The position numbers and the translations under genes were made by a program. A DNA stretch of 20,868 nucleotides from Smithellaceae bacterium. GTDB taxonomy: Bacteria > Desulfobacterota > Syntrophia > Syntrophales > Smithellaceae. A model generated the notes under the pieces. That model was given only the letters and a program-made list of their open reading frames with translations. It had not been told where the DNA came from and searched no databases. How positions within the stretch are numbered: position 1 is the stretch's first letter; every line of letters begins with the position of its first letter. Positions 6,547 to 14,336 of the stretch are shown here, piece by piece. Location: assembly GCA_028701435.1 (NCBI GenBank), contig JAQVQT010000002.1, forward strand, positions 4,631 through 25,498, read 5' to 3'.

Positions 6547-7806
6547 GTGATCAAACGAAACAAGGACAATCGGGGGCAGGGTATGCTTTTTTGCTCATTT
6601 TGCGGAAAGACGCAAAGCGAAGTTCGTAAGCTGGTAGCCGGCCCGACGGCGTATATTTGCGACGAGTGCATTGAATTGTGCCGGTGCATCGTTGAAGAAG
6701 ACGAAAAAACGGTGGAAAAAGGCCATAAAAATGTTCTGCCGGAGCCCAAGGAAATCAAGCGGTTTCTGGATTCCTACGTGATCGGCCAGGAAAAAACCAA
6801 GAAAGTCCTGTCCGTCGCGGTGTATAACCATTACAAAAGGCTTTTTTCCAGCGCCGGCTCGAATGACGGCATTGAAATCCAGAAGAGCAACGTTCTTTTG
6901 ATCGGGCCCACGGGTTCGGGGAAAACGCTGCTGGCCAAAACGCTGGCAAAATTTCTCAACGTTCCCTTCACGATTGCGGACGCCACCACGCTCACGGAAG
7001 CGGGCTATGTGGGGGAGGATGTTGAAAACATCATTTTAAGCCTTCTGCAAAACGCCGATTACGATGTGGCCCGCGCCTCAAAAGGCATTGTTTATATTGA
7101 TGAAATAGACAAAATAGCAAAAAAATCAGGCAATCCTTCCATCACGCGGGACGTCTCCGGTGAAGGTGTTCAGCAGGCCCTGTTGAAAATCATGGAAGGA
7201 ACCATGGCCAATATTCCCCCAAAGGGAGGCCGGAAGCATCCGCAGCAGGAATTCATTCAGGTGGATACGACCAATATTCTGTTTATCTGCGGCGGCGCAT
7301 TCAATGACCTGGAAACGATCATTTCCAGGCGAATCGGCACCAACACCATGGGGTTTGGCGCGGAAATCAAAAGCAAGAAGGAAAAAAGAGTCGGAGACGT
7401 TCTGGCGGAGGTCCGGTCCGAAGACCTGCTCAAATTCGGTCTGATTCCCGAATTTATCGGACGTCTGCCCGTGATCGCCACGCTGGATGATCTTGAAGAG
7501 GGGGCGCTGGTTCGCATTTTAATGGAGCCCAAAGACGCCATCATCAAGCAGTACAAGAAATTGTTTGAACTGGAAAACGTGAATCTCAAGTTTACGGACG
7601 GCGCTTTGCGCTGCGTGGCCAAGCTGTCCATGGAGAGAAAATCCGGCGCGCGGGGTCTTCGCTCCATTCTGGAAAACACCATGCTGGAAGTGATGTATGA
7701 TATTCCGTCGCAGCGGGACATCAAGGAATGTGTGATCAGCGAGGAAGTGGTGCTCAACAAGGAAAAGCCGATTTTGATCTATGACCAGAAATCTGAATCC
7801 GCATAA
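6547..7806 (+). CDS. clpX: ATP-dependent Clp protease ATP-binding subunit ClpX
   Basis: Hexameric AAA+ unfoldase that recognises tagged substrates and threads them into ClpP. The 419-residue product has the N-terminal C4 zinc domain (Cys16, Cys19, Cys38, Cys41) and Walker A GPTGSGKT at 120-127. It also has a Walker B VYIDEIDK at about 184-191 and the sensor-2 region RKSGARGLRS. The ClpP-docking loop reads Met268-Gly269-Phe270 where E. coli has IGF, a conservative change. The start is GTG at 6547 with AAGGAGA about 7 bases ahead. It lies in the tig-clpP-clpX-lon order seen in many proteobacteria. Confidence 0.97.
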   Translation: MIKRNKDNRGQGMLFCSFCGKTQSEVRKLVAGPTAYICDECIELCRCIVEEDEKTVEKGHKNVLPEPKEIKRFLDSYVIGQEKTKKVLSVAVYNHYKRLFSSAGSNDGIEIQKSNVLLIGPTGSGKTLLAKTLAKFLNVPFTIADATTLTEAGYVGEDVENIILSLLQNADYDVARASKGIVYIDEIDKIAKKSGNPSITRDVSGEGVQQALLKIMEGTMANIPPKGGRKHPQQEFIQVDTTNILFICGGAFNDLETIISRRIGTNTMGFGAEIKSKKEKRVGDVLAEVRSEDLLKFGLIPEFIGRLPVIATLDDLEEGALVRILMEPKDAIIKQYKKLFELENVNLKFTDGALRCVAKLSMERKSGARGLRSILENTMLEVMYDIPSQRDIKECVISEEVVLNKEKPILIYDQKSESA

Positions 7807-7830
7807 TTTCGCACGGCGCAGGAAGAAAAA

Positions 7831-10239
7831 ATGACCGAAGAAAAAGACGAACCCCTCAAAAATAAAACGAACATCATTCCGCTGTTGCCGCTGCGGGATG
7901 TGGTGGTTTTCCCGCATATGATTGTCCCTTTGTTTGTCGGACGGGAAAAGTCCATCGCCGCTCTGGAATCCGCCATGAAGTATGAGAAGGGAATTTTCAT
8001 GGTAGCCCAGAAAAACGCAAAGAAAGACGATCCTTCCGAAGAGGATATTTATTCGGTGGGAACGATCGGCATTATTATTCAGCTGCTTCGGCTGCCGGAT
8101 GGAACGGTGAAGGTTCTGGTGGAAGGCAAGGCGCGCGGCGCGATCCTGGAATATGTCAAAAACGACGATTTCTTCCTCGTCCGGGTCGCCGATATTGACG
8201 ACGTCGATGATGATCCGAATGACGTGCGGAAACAGGCGCTGATGCGCAGCATCAAGGAGTCCTTTGAGCTTTATCTGAAGCTCAGCAAGAAAGTCCACGT
8301 GGAAATGATGGGAACGATTGCCGGCATCGAAGATCCTTCCAAACTGGCGGATGTCGTGGTGACCCATCTGAACGTCAAGCTGGAAGACAAACAGCGGATT
8401 ATGGAAATCTTCAGCATCGGCGAGCGGCTGGAGGCGATTTATTCGCTGATGCTCTCCGAAATCGAAATTCTGCAAGTGGAGGAAAAAATCAAGCGGCGCG
8501 TCAAAAAGCAGATGGAAAAGACGCAGAAGGATTACTACTTAAACGAGCAGATGCGCGCCATTCAAAAGGAAATGGGCGAAAAGGACGATTTTAAAAATGA
8601 AATCGCGGAGCTGGAAAAGCGCCTGAAACAGAAAAAGCTCTCCGAGGAAGCCTCCAAAAAGGTCCGCCAGGAAATCAAGAAGCTGCAGATGATGGCGCCC
8701 ATGTCGGCGGAGGCGACGGTGGTCCGCAATTACATTGACTGGCTTCTGGACATGCCCTGGTCGGACGTCACGGAAAACAAATATACGCTCAAGGAATCGG
8801 AGGCGATTCTCGACGAGGATCACTACGGCCTGAAGAAAGTCAAGGAACGGATCATTGAATATCTGGCGGTTCAGTCCCTGGTCAAGAAAAACAAGGGGCC
8901 GATTCTCTGCCTCGTCGGCCCTCCGGGCGTGGGGAAAACGTCGATTGCCAAATCCGTGGCCCGCGCGACGAACCGGAAATTTGTCCGCATCTCGCTGGGC
9001 GGTGTCCGCGATGAAGCGGAAATCCGCGGCCACCGCCGGACCTATATCGGAGCCATGCCGGGCAAGATCATTCAATCGCTGAAAAAAGCCGGCTCCAACA
9101 ACCCCGTCTTCTGTCTGGACGAAGTGGACAAGCTCAGCTCCGATTTTCGCGGCGATCCTTCCTCGGCGCTTCTGGAAGTTTTAGACCCCGAGCAGAACGT
9201 GGCGTTCAACGACAATTATCTGGACGTGGATTACGATTTGTCCAATATTCTGTTTATTACCACCGCCAATGTTTTGCAGACGATCCCGGCGCCGCTGCAG
9301 GACCGGATGGAAGTCATCCGCATTGCCGGATACACCGAGCAGGAAAAAATGCAGATCGCCGTCAAATTCCTGCTGGCCAAGGAAATGGAGGCCAACGGGC
9401 TTTCGGCCGAAGCCATTGAATTCACGAATCAGGCCCTGCTCAGGATCATCCGCCAGTACACGCGGGAGGCCGGTGTGCGCAACCTGGAGCGGGAGATCGC
9501 GTCCATCTGCCGCAAGGTCGCCAAAGAAATCGTCAGCAACGGAAACAGCAAAAAGATGGTCATCAGCTCCAAGAATATACCGAAATATCTGGGTGTTCCG
9601 AAATTCCGCCACGGCGAGACGGAGGAAAACAGCCAGATCGGTTTGACAACCGGGCTGGCCTGGACGGAGGTTGGCGGCGAATTGCTGGCGATTGAAGCCT
9701 CCATCATGGAAGGGACGGGCCGCATGGTCATGACCGGAAAACTGGGCGATGTGATGCAGGAATCAGTGCAGGCGGCCCTCTCGTACATCCGGACGCGCGC
9801 GGAGCGTTTCGGTTTGCCGAAAAACTTTTATAAAAAGATTGACATTCATGTCCATGTGCCCGAAGGAGCCATTCCCAAGGATGGACCCTCCGCCGGCATC
9901 GCCATGGCCACTTCGATCGCTTCGGCGCTCGTCAAAAAGAAAGTCCGGGCCGACCTGGCCATGACCGGGGAAATTACCCTTCGGGGACGGGTCCTGCCGA
10001 TCGGCGGCCTGAAGGAAAAGATTCTGGCGGCTCACCGCGGCAATATCAAAATGGTCCTTATTCCCAAAGACAATGAAAAAGACCTTACGGAAGTGCCCCG
10101 CAATGTTCAAAACGCGATGAAAATCGTTTTGGTCGATCACATCGACGAGGTGCTGGAGATTGCACTGGTCAAAGAGGACGACCTCTTCGGCAACGTGGTG
10201 GGAAACGAGGTGCAGGCGGATTCCTGTGCCGTGAATTAA
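7831..10239 (+). CDS. lon: ATP-dependent protease Lon
   Basis: Hexameric cytosolic AAA+ protease that degrades misfolded and regulatory proteins. The 802 residues are typical of bacterial LonA. The N-terminal substrate-binding domain starts with IIPLLPLRDVVVFP. A coiled-coil helix region lies at about 210-290. Walker A GPPGVGKT is at 363-370, and the C-terminal peptidase domain has the Ser-Lys dyad: Ser687 in PKDGPSAG and Lys730 in GGLKEK. The ATG at 7831 has a purine-rich site (AGGAAG) about 9 bases upstream. The clpX-lon gap is 24 bases without a promoter, suggesting co-transcription. No terminator is seen between lon and tRNA-Val. Confidence 0.97.
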   Translation: MTEEKDEPLKNKTNIIPLLPLRDVVVFPHMIVPLFVGREKSIAALESAMKYEKGIFMVAQKNAKKDDPSEEDIYSVGTIGIIIQLLRLPDGTVKVLVEGKARGAILEYVKNDDFFLVRVADIDDVDDDPNDVRKQALMRSIKESFELYLKLSKKVHVEMMGTIAGIEDPSKLADVVVTHLNVKLEDKQRIMEIFSIGERLEAIYSLMLSEIEILQVEEKIKRRVKKQMEKTQKDYYLNEQMRAIQKEMGEKDDFKNEIAELEKRLKQKKLSEEASKKVRQEIKKLQMMAPMSAEATVVRNYIDWLLDMPWSDVTENKYTLKESEAILDEDHYGLKKVKERIIEYLAVQSLVKKNKGPILCLVGPPGVGKTSIAKSVARATNRKFVRISLGGVRDEAEIRGHRRTYIGAMPGKIIQSLKKAGSNNPVFCLDEVDKLSSDFRGDPSSALLEVLDPEQNVAFNDNYLDVDYDLSNILFITTANVLQTIPAPLQDRMEVIRIAGYTEQEKMQIAVKFLLAKEMEANGLSAEAIEFTNQALLRIIRQYTREAGVRNLEREIASICRKVAKEIVSNGNSKKMVISSKNIPKYLGVPKFRHGETEENSQIGLTTGLAWTEVGGELLAIEASIMEGTGRMVMTGKLGDVMQESVQAALSYIRTRAERFGLPKNFYKKIDIHVHVPEGAIPKDGPSAGIAMATSIASALVKKKVRADLAMTGEITLRGRVLPIGGLKEKILAAHRGNIKMVLIPKDNEKDLTEVPRNVQNAMKIVLVDHIDEVLEIALVKEDDLFGNVVGNEVQADSCAVN

Positions 10240-10263
10240 CGGGGAATTTTGTTGTTTTACCGC

Positions 10264-10292
10264 TTGACAAGCCATCTCAATGTTGCTAGAAG
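10264..10292 (+). promoter_or_regulatory. Probable promoter of the tRNA-Val/tRNA-Asp pair
   Basis: A perfect TTGACA at 10264-10269 is followed after 17 bases by TAGAAG (10287-10292), preceded by TGC like an extended -10. The expected start is about 18 bases before mature tRNA-Val. The -35 is strong and the -10 moderate. Confidence 0.5.
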
Positions 10293-10316
10293 CCAGTCAG
10301 CTTTTTTCGGGCAAGG

Positions 10317-10392
10317 GGGCGGGTAGCTCAGTTGGAAGAGCGCCACGCTTACACCGTGGATGTCACAGGTTCGAGCCCTGTCCCGCCTACCA
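10317..10392 (+). tRNA. tRNA-Val (anticodon TAC)
   Basis: A 76-base tRNA with encoded CCA (10390-10392). The acceptor GGGCGGG (10317-10323) pairs with CCCGCCT (10382-10388); the first pair is G-U rather than G-C. The anticodon stem CCACG/CGTGG encloses loop CTTACAC, giving anticodon TAC at 10350-10352. The T arm ACAGG-TTCGAGC-CCTGT is perfect. Confidence 0.96.
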
Positions 10393-10428
10393 AAAAAGAA
10401 AGTGAATATTGCTTTTTTATGATTTTTT

Positions 10429-10505
10429 GGGGTCGTAGTTAAGTTGGTTATAACGCCGGCCTGTCACGCCGGAGGGCGTGGGTTCAAGTCCCATCGGCCC
10501 CGCCA
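10429..10505 (+). tRNA. tRNA-Asp (anticodon GTC)
   Basis: A 77-base tRNA with encoded CCA (10503-10505). The acceptor GGGGTCG (10429-10435) pairs with CGGCCCC (10495-10501). The anticodon stem CCGGC/GCCGG encloses loop CTGTCAC, giving anticodon GTC at 10463-10465. It lies 36 bases after tRNA-Val with no promoter between them and directly before a strong terminator, so the two tRNAs form one unit. Confidence 0.97.
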
Positions 10506-10513
10506 GAAAATCT

Positions 10514-10550
10514 AAAAGGGAATCAGCTTTTTTTAAGTGATTCCCTTTTT
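10514..10550 (+). terminator. Intrinsic terminator of the tRNA-Val/tRNA-Asp unit
   Basis: A perfect 12-bp stem (AAAAGGGAATCA at 10514-10525 against 10538-10549) with a 12-base loop. The 3' arm ends in a run of T. The A-rich 5' arm means it may also work in reverse. Confidence 0.9.
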
Positions 10551-10591
10551 GTTTACCCCGACCGCCGAAAGGACCTCTTCCATCAGGGTGA

Positions 10592-10620
10592 TTGACAGAA
10601 TGGAGGTTGCATGGTTTATT
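10592..10620 (+). promoter_or_regulatory. Probable promoter of the corC-lnt-prfB operon
   Basis: A perfect TTGACA (10592-10597), a 17-base spacer and TTTATT (10615-10620, 4/6), preceded by TGG as in an extended -10. It lies after the tRNA terminator and 51 bases before the corC start codon. A short GC hairpin (CGCGC at 10635-10639, GCGCG at 10645-10649) falls in the predicted leader. Confidence 0.55.
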
Positions 10621-10670
10621 GCACCCGGAAGATCCGCGCGGACGGCGCGCGTTGAAAAAATCTTGAGCCT

Positions 10671-11486
10671 ATGATGAAAAAGATTTCCGATCTTTTATCC
10701 TGGAGCAGCCCCGAGCACGTTCGCCGGGAACTGTTTTCGGTCCTTGCCAAAGCTCAAAAGAGCGGCGTTCTGGAAGATGCGTCCCGGAAAATGATCGAGA
10801 ACATCCTGAATTTTACATCCACGCTGGTTCGCGAAATCATGATCCCCCGGACGGACATCGTGTCGATCAGCGCGGAGGATTCGGCGCAGGATATGATGCG
10901 GGAGATGGTCGAGGCGCATTACACGCGGATTCCCGTCCACCGCGGCTCCGTGGACAACATCATCGGCATTTTGAATATCAAGGACCTGCTTGCAACCTGG
11001 TCGCCCCGAATGGGCGCCGCCGAGATTCTGTCCCATATGACGCGGCCTTACTATATTCCGGAGACCAAAAACGCGCACCTGCTGTTTTACGAGCTGAAAA
11101 ACAACAACAAGCACATCGCCATTGTCATTGATGAATACGGCGGCACCTCCGGACTGGTCACGCTGGAGGACCTGCTGGAGGAAATTGTCGGCGATATTCG
11201 CGACGAACATGAAGAGCAGGCCGATGGCGACGATATCGTCCGAATGGCCGACGGCTCCATCGTCACGGACGGGCGAACGGAAATCGGGAAGATTGAAGAG
11301 CACCTGGAAATTCACCTGGACCGGGGCCGGTTTGAAACGGTCGGCGGTCTGATTTTATACGCGATTCGCAGAATTCCTCATCAAGGGGAAAGCTTTCAAA
11401 TCGAGGGAATGGACATCACCATCGAAAATGCCGACGAACGCAGCATCAAAAAGGTGAAAATCAAAAAAACCGAAGACGCGCCATGA
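10671..11486 (+). CDS. corC: CorC/YbeX-type CBS-pair protein with CorC_HlyC domain
   Basis: A 271-residue soluble protein. It has two CBS motifs in tandem (about 55-115 from REIMIPRTDIVSI, and about 120-180 ending VTLEDLLEEIVGDI) and a C-terminal CorC_HlyC (transporter-associated) domain at about 188-262. It lacks the N-terminal DUF21 membrane domain, so it belongs to the cytosolic YbeX/CorC subgroup, not the membrane hemolysin-like group. CBS pairs bind adenine nucleotides; family members are linked to Mg/Co efflux and, in E. coli, to ribosome metabolism, and the exact role is unsettled. The ATG at 10671 (an in-frame ATG follows it) has no clear Shine-Dalgarno. Its stop overlaps the lnt start (ATGA), the same adjacency as E. 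coli ybeX-lnt. Confidence 0.88.
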   Translation: MMKKISDLLSWSSPEHVRRELFSVLAKAQKSGVLEDASRKMIENILNFTSTLVREIMIPRTDIVSISAEDSAQDMMREMVEAHYTRIPVHRGSVDNIIGILNIKDLLATWSPRMGAAEILSHMTRPYYIPETKNAHLLFYELKNNNKHIAIVIDEYGGTSGLVTLEDLLEEIVGDIRDEHEEQADGDDIVRMADGSIVTDGRTEIGKIEEHLEIHLDRGRFETVGGLILYAIRRIPHQGESFQIEGMDITIENADERSIKKVKIKKTEDAP

Positions 11487-13054
11487 AGACCAACGGCAAA
11501 AACATCAACCGGGATTGGACCGGCGGCATGCCGCGGACCCGCGATTTCTTTTTCGCGCTCTTGAGCGGCGTTCTGTTTTTTTTGTCGTTTCCCAAATTCG
11601 GCTTTGGCGTCATCGCCTGGATTGCGCTGGTTCCGCTGTTCGTCGCCCTGAAGAACGTTTCATCGCTCTCGAGGGCCCTCGTTCTGGGTTGGACGGCGGG
11701 CATTACGGCGCATATCGGCTTGCTCTACTGGATTGTTCATGTGATGGTGAACTTCGGTTATCTTCCCCTGGTTCTGGGCGTCATTCTCATGGTTCTGCTG
11801 GCCGGCTACCTGAGCGTCTATTTCGCCCTGTTTGCCGCCGGGATTGTTTACTTTCGGGGCAGGGCGCCCCTTTATCTTGCCGCGCCGGTTTTATGGATTT
11901 GCCTGGAGTATCTGAAATCCAGTCTGTTCACGGGATTTCCGTGGGAGAATCTCGGATATTCCCAGTTTTCCAATCTGCTGTTCATTCAGACGGCCGACAT
12001 TACGGGGGTAGCCGGCCTGTCGTTTCTGATCGTCCTTTTGAACGCCGCCTTTTTTACGCTGCTTTCAGAAAGGTCGAAAAAATCGCTGGCGCTGGCGCTG
12101 GCCGTGTTTCTTATCTGGTCGGGGATCTATGCCTACGGCGCGATGCGGATTCGGGAAATCCGGCGGAGCATGGAAAATGCGCCGAGCATGGACGTATCGC
12201 TCATTCAGGGCAACATCGATCAATCCGTCAAATGGAATGAGAATTTCCAGGCCGAAACGATTCGGATTTACGAGGAGCTGACGCTCCGCGGCGCGAAGGC
12301 TCCCGGAGCGCTGGTGGTCTGGCCGGAAACCGCCGTTCCTTTTAACTTTCAGGAGCCGGGTGATTTGCAGGTCCGCGTCAGACAATTGGCTTCCCAAACC
12401 AAAAGCTGGCTGCTTTTCGGATCCATCAGTTATGCCGCCGCGCCCGCCGGCACGGATTATTTTAACAGCGCCTTTCTGCTTTCCCCCGGGGGGGACCTTG
12501 CGGGGAAATACGACAAAGTGCATCTGGTGCCCTACGGGGAATACGTTCCCCTGAGAACATGGTTTCCCTTTGTCGGCAGCCTGGCGTCCGGCATCGGAGA
12601 CTTTGCCGCGGGGAAGGGGTATGACCCCCTGCGGATGGACGAAAAAAATATCGGCGTCCTGATCTGCTATGAAGGCATTTTGCCCCGGGCGGCGCGCCGG
12701 TATAAAAACGCCGCGGCCGATGTTCTGGTGAACATTACCAACGACGCCTGGTTTGGAAAGACGTCCGCGCCTTATCAGCATCTTTCCATGTCCGTTTTCC
12801 GGGCCGTGGAGACAAGGCTCTGCCTGGTGCGGGCGGCGAATACGGGCATTTCCGCGCTGGTGGATCCGACCGGCAGAATTCTCGCGCAGACGAAGCTGTT
12901 TGAAAAAGATCAAATCACCGGCAGAATTCCATTGATTCAAACGCCGACTTTTTACGCCAGGTACGGCGACTGGTTCGTGTGGGCCGGCTTCATCGGGCTG
13001 GCCGGTTTATTCTTATGGAGCTTAACAAGGAGGGAAAGAAATGTCCGTCGATAA
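11483..13054 (+). CDS. lnt: Apolipoprotein N-acyltransferase
   Basis: An inner-membrane enzyme that adds the third acyl chain to the N-terminal cysteine of lipoproteins, the last step before Lol export in Gram-negative cells. The 523 residues match the family (about 500-520). There are six or so membrane segments in the first 220 residues and a single one near the C-terminus (FVWAGFIGLAGLFLWSL). Between them is a nitrilase domain with the catalytic triad Glu282 (VVWPETA), Lys345 (KYDKVHLVPYGEY) and Cys395 (LICYEG). The ATG at 11483 overlaps the corC stop. The last 14 bases overlap the prfB start, and the prfB Shine-Dalgarno AGGAGG lies inside lnt codons. Confidence 0.96.
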   Translation: MKTNGKNINRDWTGGMPRTRDFFFALLSGVLFFLSFPKFGFGVIAWIALVPLFVALKNVSSLSRALVLGWTAGITAHIGLLYWIVHVMVNFGYLPLVLGVILMVLLAGYLSVYFALFAAGIVYFRGRAPLYLAAPVLWICLEYLKSSLFTGFPWENLGYSQFSNLLFIQTADITGVAGLSFLIVLLNAAFFTLLSERSKKSLALALAVFLIWSGIYAYGAMRIREIRRSMENAPSMDVSLIQGNIDQSVKWNENFQAETIRIYEELTLRGAKAPGALVVWPETAVPFNFQEPGDLQVRVRQLASQTKSWLLFGSISYAAAPAGTDYFNSAFLLSPGGDLAGKYDKVHLVPYGEYVPLRTWFPFVGSLASGIGDFAAGKGYDPLRMDEKNIGVLICYEGILPRAARRYKNAAADVLVNITNDAWFGKTSAPYQHLSMSVFRAVETRLCLVRAANTGISALVDPTGRILAQTKLFEKDQITGRIPLIQTPTFYARYGDWFVWAGFIGLAGLFLWSLTRRERNVRR

Positions 13055-14151
13055 TCTTCAGGAAAGCATTCTGGATTTGAAAAAAAGAATCGCCTCGATC
13101 GGAGAATGTCTTTGACGTAGGCGAGCTGGAATTGCGGGTCAAGGATCTGGACATGCTGTCCGCAAGAAAGGACTTCTGGGACGATGCCGAGAAAGCCCGA
13201 TCCATCCTGCAGAAAAAAACAAAGCTCTCCGAAGCGCTGGAACAGTGGAAAAGGTTCAGCGTACGAATCCGGGAGACGGAAAACCTCTGGATGATGGCCT
13301 CCGAAGAAAATGACGGAGGGCTGCTGCTGGATCTGGAAGCCGATCTGGAGCGCCTGTCGGCCGATGTTCGGGAAGAAGAGCTCAAGATGATGCTCGCCAG
13401 CGAGCAGGACCCGATGAACGCGATCATGTCCATTCATGCCGGCGCGGGGGGCACGGAAGCGCAGGACTGGGTGGAAATGCTGCTGCGCATGTACCTGCGG
13501 TGGGCTGAAAAAAGAAATTTTAAAACCGCCATCATCGATTATCTGCCGGGCGATGAAGCGGGGGTGAAAAGCGTTTCGTTTACCGTGGAGGGCGAATACG
13601 CCTACGGGTACGCCAAGGCGGAGATCGGCATTCACCGTCTGGTTCGCATTTCTCCGTTTGACGCGGGCGCCAGACGGCATACGTCCTTCGCGTCGGTATT
13701 TGTCTATCCGGAAATCGACGATGAAATCAGAATCGATATTCGCGACGATGATTTGCGGATCGATACGTTCCGGTCCGGCGGCAAGGGCGGGCAGCACGTC
13801 AACAAGACGGATTCCGCCGTTCGCATTACCCACCTGCCGACCGGCATTGTCGTGCAGTGCCAGAATGAACGGTCGCAGCACAAAAATAAATCGATGGCGA
13901 TGAAATATCTGAAATCCCGGCTGTATGAAAGGGAGCTTCAGCAGAAAAATGACAAGCTCGACGAAGAAAACAAGCAGAAAAAAGACATTGCCTGGGGCAG
14001 CCAGATCCGCTCCTATGTTTTGCATCCCTACAAGCTGGTGAAGGATCACCGCACCAACCTGGAAATCGGCAACGCACAGAAAGTGCTGGACGGGGATATT
14101 GATGATTTTATTCAGGCCTACCTGATGGCCGTTTCGGATCGCAAATCCTGA
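13041..14151 (+). CDS. prfB: Peptide chain release factor 2, programmed +1 frameshift
   Basis: Recognises UGA and UAA and triggers peptide release. Translation starts at ATG 13041 behind AGGAGG, reads 24 codons to CTT, then meets an in-frame TGA at 13113-13115. A +1 shift at CTT-T resumes at 13114 and runs to 14151, giving join(13041..13112,13114..14151), 369 residues. The RF2-specific SPF tripeptide is at 204-206 and the catalytic GGQ at 249-251 (context RSGGKGGQHVNK). Both lie one residue from their E. coli positions, which confirms the reading. The first zero-frame segment is short and would be missed by ordinary gene calling. It follows lnt with a 14-base overlap. The frameshift provides autoregulation: low RF2 favours the shift. 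Confidence 0.96.
13101..13115 (+). promoter_or_regulatory. prfB: RF2 programmed +1 frameshift site
   Basis: GGAGAATGT-CTT-TGA-C: the slip codon CTT (13110-13112) and the stop TGA followed by C (a poor termination context) are as in the classical site. The upstream Shine-Dalgarno-like element is GGAG (13101-13104), ending 5 bases before CTT. The classical AGGGGG ends 3 bases before it. Confidence 0.92.
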
Positions 14152-14180
14152 ACCGGTGATTCCCCGCCGGTAAATCAGGA
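14146..14180 (+). terminator. Hairpin at the end of prfB, possible terminator
   Basis: TCCTGAACCGG (14146-14156) pairs with CCGGT (14167-14171) and, after a 3-base bulge, with TCAGGA (14175-14180). The stem includes the prfB stop codon. There is no T run after it, so it may be a weak or factor-dependent terminator, or an mRNA 3'-end stabiliser. Confidence 0.4.
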
Positions 14181-14206
14181 ATAACATTTGCGATTGTCGA
14201 TATCGT

Positions 14207-14235
14207 TTGGGGATGCGGACAAAATGTGCTATAAA
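14207..14235 (+). promoter_or_regulatory. Possible promoter of the MltD-like gene
   Basis: TTGGGG (14207-14212, weak), a 17-base spacer and TATAAA (14230-14235) preceded by TGC as an extended -10. It lies in the 185-base gap between prfB and the transglycosylase start, about 100 bases before the ATG. Confidence 0.4.
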
Positions 14236-14336
14236 GCCCGCGCAAAACCCGCGGCGCCGGAATCACAATGCCCACGCGCTTTTCGTTTGGCAATGAACCA
14301 GGGACGCGCCTTGAAAATGACAGGAGAAGTTTGCAC

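Noticed and set aside
7519..8475. 318-codon minus-strand open frame across clpX/lon (and a similar 333-codon one over tig at 4640-5641)
   Set aside because: Both have shadow composition and cross or mirror confirmed plus-strand genes; no start signals or domains.
13113..13115. In-frame TGA in prfB as a disabling mutation or selenocysteine codon
   Set aside because: The position and the CTT-TGA-C context are those of the conserved RF2 +1 frameshift, and the product is full length after the shift. No SECIS-like reason is needed.
12952..14187. 411-codon minus-strand open frame over prfB
   Set aside because: A long antisense shadow of a well-conserved gene in moderately GC-rich DNA. The product is His/Phe/Arg-rich without motifs, and RF2 is fully explained on the plus strand.
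14268..14336. Upstream ATG extending the MltD-like protein by 23 residues
   Set aside because: No ribosome site precedes it and the extension places the signal sequence internally. ATG 14337 has AGGAG at suitable distance.
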